A stretch of 12,350 nucleotides of DNA. Origin: DASRAJ01 sp039920305 (lineage in GTDB: Bacteria > Bacteroidota > Bacteroidia > Chitinophagales > UBA10324). The translations under genes and the position numbers were made by a program. The stretch covers positions 1 through 12,350 of the forward strand of contig JBDSEA010000258.1 in the NCBI GenBank assembly GCA_039920305.1. Reading direction: 5' to 3'. Positions 7,119 to 12,350 of this stretch are shown one piece after another. The notes beneath the pieces were generated by a model that saw nothing but the letters and a program-made list of their open reading frames with translations, did not search any database and was not told the origin of the DNA. How positions within the stretch are numbered: the first letter of the stretch is position 1; every line of letters starts with the position of its first letter.

Positions 7119-7391
7119 TCAACCTGGCAGTGATGCATATCGCTTCACTTCTTTATGCAAGAGTGATACCATCCAGGGATAAAGCTTGGACTCAGAATCA
7201 GGAAGGTGCCTTCTGTTGATCCAGGTACGGATTATAACATGCAATATCACCTCTTGTGCTTTTTCATGATGCAAATGAGGCATCACCTTTTTTATGAAAT
7301 GGAGGAACTGAACAGAATATTTATCGTATAACCCCTTTATTCCAAGGCGGTTACCGCTTCTAACCAGCTTTAATATTGTCGCATCAGTCAC
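7119..7391 (-). CDS. Sigma-70 region 2-like small protein (no region 4)
   Basis: 90 residues from a GTG at 7391, directly preceded by an in-frame TAA, so this is the earliest start. The whole protein aligns by eye with region 2 of ECF sigma factors: ILKLVRSGNRLGIKGLYDKYS matches the usual L-I-x-x-I-x-x-G-D-x-x-A-F-x-x-L-Y-x-x-Y-S opening, then an AQEVILHVIIRTW block (compare AQDVLQEVFLKIW), and LYPWMVSLLHKEVKRY (compare LFTWLLTIARNxAID). It stops after region 2. No linker or region 4 helix-turn-helix is present, and the next 83 bases before the following gene hold none in any frame I checked. Either a decayed ECF sigma factor or a stand-alone region-2 protein. The frame itself is intact with no internal stops. 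Function uncertain. Confidence 0.6.
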   Translation of the reverse strand: MTDATILKLVRSGNRLGIKGLYDKYSVQFLHFIKKVMPHLHHEKAQEVILHVIIRTWINRRHLPDSESKLYPWMVSLLHKEVKRYASLPG

Positions 7392-7598
7392 TTAAATTCA
7401 GTTTTAGAATCTAAAGTAGAATGATAATCATGCCGCATATTCCGGAATTTATTTAATTTGTTTTATTTAACGCTGAACGGGAGAAATCTTCCTTAATGAA
7501 CAAATAACCAGAAAGTGATATACAAATATGTATGTAAATTATTACACTCAGGCAGGTCTGTGTATTTGCTTTTTAAGCCTTGTCTTGCATATCCTATG

Positions 7599-10500
7599 CT
7601 AACTGAATAAAAACCTGACATCATCAATAGTGAGTTTTTTCACAAAGCCGGTTTCATCTGCGATCAGCTCAGAGGAAAGTGCTTTTTTCTTTTGCTGAAG
7701 AGTAAGTATTTTTTCTTCCACTGTGTTTTTGCAAATCATTTTATAAGCGAAAATATTTTTAGCCTGGCCAATGCGGTGTGTGCGGTCAATGGCCTGTTGT
7801 TCTACTGCCGGATTCCACCACGGATCAACCAGATAGACGTAGTCTGCTGCGGTAAGATTAAGTCCCAGCCCTCCGGCTTTCAGTGAAATCAAAAAAAGCT
7901 TAAGATCGTCATTGCGTTGAAATTCCTTCACTGCCTCTATCCGCTTTTCTGCCTTTGTTTTTCCATCGAGGTATGCATATTTCATGTTCCGAAGCTTTAA
8001 TTGTTCTTCTACCAGCGATAGCATCGTAACGAACTGGGAGAAAATAAGCGCCTTGTGATTTCCTGTATTTTCTTCTACCTCGCGCATGAGCTCAGTTAGC
8101 TTAACCGATACATTTGGAAATTTTTCTTCCTCATTCAGAAGCGAAGGAGAATCACAAATCTGACGCAGCTTCAAAAGGCCTTGAAGCACATAAATGCTGC
8201 TTTTGTTCATGCCTTCCTTTTCTATCCGCTTCATGATGCTCTCACGGTAATGATCTTTGAAGCGGTCATAAATTTTTCGCTGCTCCTTTTCCATCTCGCA
8301 CCACAAAATGGTTTCAGTTTTATCTGGGAGGTCTTTTGCCACCTGCTCCTTGGTTCTCCTTAAAAGGAAGGGATAAATGAGCCTGCGCAGCTGATCCGTC
8401 TTTTCCTTGTCGCCATATTTATCAATGGGAGTTGCAAATTCGGTTTTGAAAAAATTCATACTGCCGAGCATCCCGTGGTTGAGAAAATGCATTTGTGAAA
8501 ACAGATCAATTGTGTTGTTCTGAACCGGCGTGCCACTCAGGATGATTTTATTTCGCGCTTGCAGCAACGTTACTGCTTTCGAAATTTGTGACGATGGATT
8601 CTTTATTGACTGGCTTTCGTCAAGCACCACATAGCCAAATTTGAATTTAGAAAAGTGCTCAATGTCGCTTCTGATCATGCCGTAACTGGTGATGATGATG
8701 TCATGCGCATTGAATTCTTCCTCATTGAACACCCGGTCATTTCCGTAATGCAAATGATAATTGAGTGTGGGGGTGAATTTTTTGATTTCTGTTTCCCAGT
8801 TGAATATGAGTGAGGTTGGGCAGACAATCAGGTGTGTGACGCCCTTATCTTTTTCTTTCAGGTGCTGCAGGAAAGTAAGTGTCTGCAGGGTTTTCCCCAG
8901 GCCCATATCGTCAGCCAGACATCCACCCCAGCCGAGGTGATCAAGCAGGCAGAGCCATTGAAATCCCGCATGCTGGTAGTCGCGCAGCGAAGCTTTTACT
9001 GCTTCCGGCACACTGACTTCACCATGCCTTCCAATATTGCTGAGCCGCTTCCTTTTTTCATTCAGTTCCAGCATGAGCGCCTCATTATTGAGTTGCATGT
9101 GGAGCTCATCAATAAGAGTCCAGTGAAATTTTGAAACCTGGAGATGGTCATCCCTTAACTCGCCAATCTTCAGTATCATACTAAACCGGTGTACCCATTC
9201 TTCCGGCAGCATGCCAATAGTACCATCACTGAGCAGAACATAATTCTGACCTGCTATAGCTGCTTTTTTTAAATCATTCAGCGGAACAATGGTTTCACCA
9301 AAGCTTATCCGGATCTTAACATCAAACCAGTCAATACCCGACGAAGCGCTCACCGAAAAATCCGCCTTGCTGGTATTGTATCTGAATTTCTTAAGGTCTT
9401 TGATTCCATAAACAACAACCTGATTTTCCTGCATGTGATGATAAAAGTCAAGAAACCAGTTTTTTCTTATTGCCTCACCCAGGGGCAGATAAAAAAATCC
9501 GTTTGGCTGGCGTGAAAACATCGGATGCTGTGCCCGGATCAGTTGCATGAGCTCTTCTTCTTTATCCACCTTGCGGCTCACCTTGTAAAAGGTTTCTTCA
9601 ATAAGCACCATCTGCCCGACAAGATCATCAGGAGAAACTTCGACGTGGTCGTATTTCCATTTGGGTTTCAGCAGAAGATATAGATCATTCAGCTCACTCA
9701 GATAAATCGCCGGCAACGGGTCAGCATTAACGATTTGAAATTTTATTACGCCATTAAGTTCCACCTGATAATTTTTGACTAGAGGAAGTATTATCTGTTT
9801 TACGAAAGCTGTGCTTTCATTTTGATGAATCATGATTCTTCCTTTTTGAAAAAGACCATATACTTTTATGTCATTATCAGGTATCCGGTAGAGTGTTTTA
9901 TCCTTTTGCAACAAAAGATTATTGTGATTTACAAAATCGGTAAGCTGAAATTGCTGTTCGGCAATTGAGATGAATGCATTTAGACAGAGGAAAGGATTCT
10001 CCCGTGTAACAGAAAAATTCAACCGCGGAATAAAGGAGCTGAATGAAACTTGAATGAGATTATTTCTGTTAAACTTTTGATTTGCTTTCAGGATATACAA
10101 ATGGGGATACGAAGAAAGAAATTCCCGGCTGCTATCGAGCACTTCAAGAAATTTGTCCTCCACCACCTTTGCAGCGTCGCCGGAAAGCTGAGAAAAGGGA
10201 TTAATGAAATTTGAAATGTAGCCGTAGCCGGAATGTGCAAAAAGCTTTCGAAATGCTGTTTCAGTGAGGCTTTCAAATTTTTTTAAAACCGACTCAGGAA
10301 AATCATGAAAGAGGAATAGATCCTCCGGTTGGCGAAGCTCATGCCTGGTAACCATTTCCTTTCCTTTCTTTTCATAAAAAACGAGTGCCTCGATCCATAT
10401 CCGGGATGCATACTTGCCATCAACCATGATGAGAAGCCCGGCATGTTTAAAACCCTCGGGGATATTTAATATTTTTTGCGGAACCACCTCCTGTTGCTTA

Positions 10501-11396
10501 TCAGCCATAAGAATCCGGCTGATCTGATTCCAGACTTGCTCATCACCGGGCTTAATTAACCCCGCAGGCTTTTCGGTGACAATAAAGTTTCCATGTGCAT
10601 CAAAGCCGAACTTGAAATGACTCGTAACAGGATCATTTTGTGAAAGATGGTAGGAGTCAAATACTGCTTTAATTTCCTTTGAATAGTCATCAAATATTCT
10701 GAAATAGTAGGCTCCGAATTTCGCACCAGCCGCTAGCAGCAGATCTGAAGCATGATCACACAACCAGTATTGCGTGAGCGCTCCGCAATTGCATGTGATC
10801 CGCAGTTTGTCCCTACCGGCGTAACGGGCCTCTGTATGGGATAAATCATCAAATGCTTCTACCTTCTTTTCGATGCTATTCTCTATAGGAGTGCATTTGG
10901 TTTTTATCTTCCAGGAAGGTATGCGTATGTTCAGATAGGATGAAATATGCCAGTACTCCATCGAGCGGATATTGAAAATAAAACTCCCCGTGATATTCTT
11001 TTCTTGCGGAATTACTTTTTGAGCGGATGATTTCGAGGGTAATTCATATTCCTGTTCCTTCAATTTTACCTTGCTCTTTTCCTGCAATGGACGCAGATAA
11101 TCAATCCAGCAAAGAGCAGCGGCTACCTGATGCTTGCAAGTACTTTCGTATTTCACAGCGAAAGGGCAATTACACTCAGCGAGCACGGTGCCTGATTCCT
11201 TCAGTAATCTAAGATTAACATCATAGAAGTGTAATTCATCCGAACTCTCAATCTCCATAAGAAAGTCATTCTCTTTTCCATTGAGCCTGAAGTTATTGCC
11301 TTTGATCTTATTATACAGTTGTTTGCCCCGCTGTCGTACACCGGAATCAGCGTAGCTTATAAAATCAATGATTGAATCAACTGCCTCCGGGGTCAC
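7599..11396 (-). CDS. SNF2-family DEAD/DEAH-like helicase with two SWIM zinc-finger motifs
   Basis: 1265 residues from a GTG at 11396; an in-frame TGA lies eight codons upstream, with no ATG between. An N-terminal SWIM finger is at C75-x-C77...C87-x-H89, and a second SWIM-like motif at C202-x-C204...C213-x-H215. About 550 residues follow without a domain I recognise. The ATPase core occupies the last ~460 residues: Walker A DDMGLGKT (829-836), motif Ia around CPTSLIFNW, Walker B as DESQ (926-929), motif III LSGTPVQN, motif V around AGGLGLNLTAADYV, and motif VI RTHRIGQ (1205-1211). These are SNF2/Rad54-type hallmarks: an ATP-driven double-stranded-DNA translocase that remodels or displaces proteins on DNA, rather than a classical strand-separating helicase. 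Bacterial SWIM-SNF2 proteins are widespread and mostly uncharacterised. It is divergent from the integrase and looks like a host gene beside an element boundary. Confidence 0.95.
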   Translation of the reverse strand: MTPEAVDSIIDFISYADSGVRQRGKQLYNKIKGNNFRLNGKENDFLMEIESSDELHFYDVNLRLLKESGTVLAECNCPFAVKYESTCKHQVAAALCWIDYLRPLQEKSKVKLKEQEYELPSKSSAQKVIPQEKNITGSFIFNIRSMEYWHISSYLNIRIPSWKIKTKCTPIENSIEKKVEAFDDLSHTEARYAGRDKLRITCNCGALTQYWLCDHASDLLLAAGAKFGAYYFRIFDDYSKEIKAVFDSYHLSQNDPVTSHFKFGFDAHGNFIVTEKPAGLIKPGDEQVWNQISRILMADKQQEVVPQKILNIPEGFKHAGLLIMVDGKYASRIWIEALVFYEKKGKEMVTRHELRQPEDLFLFHDFPESVLKKFESLTETAFRKLFAHSGYGYISNFINPFSQLSGDAAKVVEDKFLEVLDSSREFLSSYPHLYILKANQKFNRNNLIQVSFSSFIPRLNFSVTRENPFLCLNAFISIAEQQFQLTDFVNHNNLLLQKDKTLYRIPDNDIKVYGLFQKGRIMIHQNESTAFVKQIILPLVKNYQVELNGVIKFQIVNADPLPAIYLSELNDLYLLLKPKWKYDHVEVSPDDLVGQMVLIEETFYKVSRKVDKEEELMQLIRAQHPMFSRQPNGFFYLPLGEAIRKNWFLDFYHHMQENQVVVYGIKDLKKFRYNTSKADFSVSASSGIDWFDVKIRISFGETIVPLNDLKKAAIAGQNYVLLSDGTIGMLPEEWVHRFSMILKIGELRDDHLQVSKFHWTLIDELHMQLNNEALMLELNEKRKRLSNIGRHGEVSVPEAVKASLRDYQHAGFQWLCLLDHLGWGGCLADDMGLGKTLQTLTFLQHLKEKDKGVTHLIVCPTSLIFNWETEIKKFTPTLNYHLHYGNDRVFNEEEFNAHDIIITSYGMIRSDIEHFSKFKFGYVVLDESQSIKNPSSQISKAVTLLQARNKIILSGTPVQNNTIDLFSQMHFLNHGMLGSMNFFKTEFATPIDKYGDKEKTDQLRRLIYPFLLRRTKEQVAKDLPDKTETILWCEMEKEQRKIYDRFKDHYRESIMKRIEKEGMNKSSIYVLQGLLKLRQICDSPSLLNEEEKFPNVSVKLTELMREVEENTGNHKALIFSQFVTMLSLVEEQLKLRNMKYAYLDGKTKAEKRIEAVKEFQRNDDLKLFLISLKAGGLGLNLTAADYVYLVDPWWNPAVEQQAIDRTHRIGQAKNIFAYKMICKNTVEEKILTLQQKKKALSSELIADETGFVKKLTIDDVRFLFS

Positions 11397-11498
11397 TGGG
11401 TGAAAATATTGGACAAATCAAATTAATGAAAACATATAGTGTAGTAATAATTTTCATCAGCCGTTTTTGAAGGCTGGTTCCTGAATTTGATAAACTTT

Positions 11499-11519
11499 AG
11501 TAGTCTCACCGGGACTACT
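11499..11519. repeat. Perfect inverted repeat resembling a tRNA 3' end; possible attachment site or terminator
   Basis: AGTAGTC (11499-11505), loop TCACCGG, GACTACT (11513-11519) give a seven-pair stem followed on the plus strand by TTTTC. Positions 11502-11517 also read like the last part of a tRNA (3' half of the T stem CTCAC, acceptor strand CGGGACT, discriminator A), with no tRNA body upstream. Such a fragment is what integration into a tRNA gene can leave behind. A simple hairpin terminator is the alternative. Confidence 0.35.
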
Positions 11520-11637
11520 TTTCGTTCCTCAAATTTCCTCATTTTTCCTTTAGTTGCTTTGTAAACTGTGATACATAACTGTTTCAACAAATAGCAATGG
11601 AAAGGAGTGTTAGTAAAACGAAGCAAAATGTTGAAAA

Positions 11638-11659
11638 TGTTTACCCCATTGTTTACCCC
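11638..11659 (+). repeat. Tandem direct repeat TGTTTACCCC (two copies, 12-base period)
   Basis: TGTTTACCCC occurs at 11638-11647 and again at 11650-11659, separated by two bases (AT). It lies 47 bases upstream of the integrase ATG. Paired short repeats next to a tyrosine-recombinase gene are typical of arm-type or accessory binding sites, or of an operator for the integrase promoter; neither is shown here. Confidence 0.55.
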
Positions 11660-11706
11660 GTTCATCTTTTAATGTTGTATCTTGTGCTAAAATAAAAATA
11701 TTCTAC

Positions 11707-12350
11707 ATGGCAACTGTTGCAATCATTTTCAGAAGAGATAAACTCAATCGCAAAAAAGAAGCTCCAATTCATCTCCGTATCATCAAGGACAGAAGAATTA
11801 ATTATGTAACGACGGGAATTATGCTTCCAGAAAAATTCTGGGACTTGAAACAACATAATATCAAGTCCAGTTTCCCCAACAGTAAAAGATTAAATTCTTT
11901 TATTTCAAACAAATTTGCAGAACTACAAGACAAAGTCTTTGAGCACGAAACAATTTCAAAATCGCTAAGCACTCATGCTTTAAAGGAAAAGATATATGGT
12001 AAGAAACCAACTGACTTTTTTTCATTTGCCAGCGAAAGCGTTCAAACATATTTGCGGGCGGGCCAGATTGCAAGTTACAAGAGCCACAAATCCGTGATAA
12101 CAAAACTTCAACAATTTCACCCCGGTACAGAGTTAACGTTTCAGGATATTAATCCCACTTTTCTGATCAAGTATGAAAAACATTTGCGGGGAAAAGTAGG
12201 AAATAGTACAAACACCATTCACAAAGACATGAAAGTATTAAGAAAAATATTTAATGATGCTTACAAGGAAGACTTAATTGAACATAATCAAAATCCTTTT
12301 CTAAAGTATCAAGTCAGACTGGAAAAGACACAGCGCATTTATTTAACAGA
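11707..12350 (+). CDS. Bacteroidetes-type tyrosine recombinase/integrase, N-terminal part (cut by window edge)
   Basis: Translated from ATG 11707; 214 codons and two bases are visible with no stop, running off the right edge. Residues ~3-90 (MATVAIIFRRDKLNRKKEAPIH start, then RINYVTTGIMLPEKFWD) match the Arm-DNA-binding domain of Bacteroidetes phage/transposon integrases, which begin with an xxxFxL/FRRDK strand and a 'G-x-x-x-x-P-x-x-W' turn. Residues ~103-205 (FFSFASESVQTYLRAGQIASYKS, then LTFQDINPTFLIKYEKHL and NTIHKDMKVLRKIFNDA) match the SAM-like core-binding domain. The catalytic domain with the R-H-R-Y residues lies beyond the window, so activity cannot be judged. The protein should catalyse integration and excision of the element it belongs to. 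It is divergent from the SNF2 gene and points away from it, so the element most likely extends to the right. Confidence 0.93.
   Translation, partial: MATVAIIFRRDKLNRKKEAPIHLRIIKDRRINYVTTGIMLPEKFWDLKQHNIKSSFPNSKRLNSFISNKFAELQDKVFEHETISKSLSTHALKEKIYGKKPTDFFSFASESVQTYLRAGQIASYKSHKSVITKLQQFHPGTELTFQDINPTFLIKYEKHLRGKVGNSTNTIHKDMKVLRKIFNDAYKEDLIEHNQNPFLKYQVRLEKTQRIYLT

Larger units (their letters stand above)
11397..11706. other. Junction spacer between SNF2 gene and integrase
   Basis: 310 bases between two divergent genes. It holds an inverted repeat (11499-11519), a pair of direct repeats (11638-11659) and AT-rich DNA near both starts. The 80-residue minus-strand frame at 11423-11665 resembles no protein I know and spans both repeats, so I do not call it a gene. 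Promoters for both flanking genes should be here, but none stands out. The spacer is the most likely place for the end of the integrated element. Confidence 0.5.

Noticed and set aside
7439..7448. Perfect ten-base palindrome ATTCCGGAAT upstream of the sigma-like gene
   Set aside because: Could be an operator, but a single ten-base palindrome in AT-rich DNA is expected by chance too often to call.
8832..9134. 100-residue plus-strand frame inside the SNF2 gene
   Set aside because: Antisense to the Walker A region of a clear coding sequence; a shadow frame.
11423..11665. 80-residue minus-strand frame upstream of the SNF2 gene
   Set aside because: It begins inside the TGTTTACCCC repeats and crosses the tRNA-like hairpin; no recognisable domain.

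Overview
The window looks like chromosomal DNA from a member of the Bacteroidetes, probably an environmental one. The evidence is moderate to low GC with AT-rich spacers, start regions without a clear Shine-Dalgarno sequence, a Bacteroidetes-type tyrosine integrase with an Arm-type N-terminus, and several small families common in that phylum (DUF4142 lipoprotein, PA2169/DUF2383 bundle, lmo0937-type mini membrane protein, and the short 'phosphoribosylpyrophosphate synthetase'-labelled family). Genus cannot be read from the sequence.

Layout, left to right. (1) 1-1532, minus strand: an FAD-dependent oxidoreductase with a C-terminal Rieske domain, cut by the left edge. (2) 1551-3031, minus: a compact stress-type cluster transcribed YtxH-like protein, then PA2169/DUF2383 protein, then DUF4142 lipoprotein. 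It closes with a strong intrinsic terminator lying just 18 bases before the oxidoreductase start. (3) 3032-3668: an AT-rich spacer, followed by a 51-residue membrane protein gene (3669-3824) on the plus strand. (4) 3876-6521, minus: a two-component pair, a soluble receiver-histidine kinase followed by an NtrC-type sigma-54 activator. (5) 6670-7391, minus: two small genes, the short PRPP-synthetase-labelled family member and an ORF resembling only region 2 of an ECF sigma factor. (6) 7599-11396, minus: a 1265-residue SNF2-family ATPase with two SWIM-type zinc motifs. (7) 11397-11706: a junction spacer with a tRNA-3'-end-like hairpin and two TGTTTACCCC repeats. (8) 11707 to the right edge, plus: the first 214 codons of a tyrosine recombinase, probably the edge of an integrated element.

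How the parts may work together (inference): the YtxH/PA2169/DUF4142/lmo0937 genes are typical of general-stress or envelope-stress loci, and the nearby receiver-kinase and sigma-54 activator are plausible controllers, although I found no convincing sigma-54 promoter in the window. The SNF2 gene and the integrase are divergent, with the likely element boundary between them. I see no clearly new multi-gene system. The most unusual items are the region-2-only sigma-like ORF, the double-SWIM SNF2 protein, the terminator tucked in front of the Rieske oxidoreductase, and the possible attachment site.
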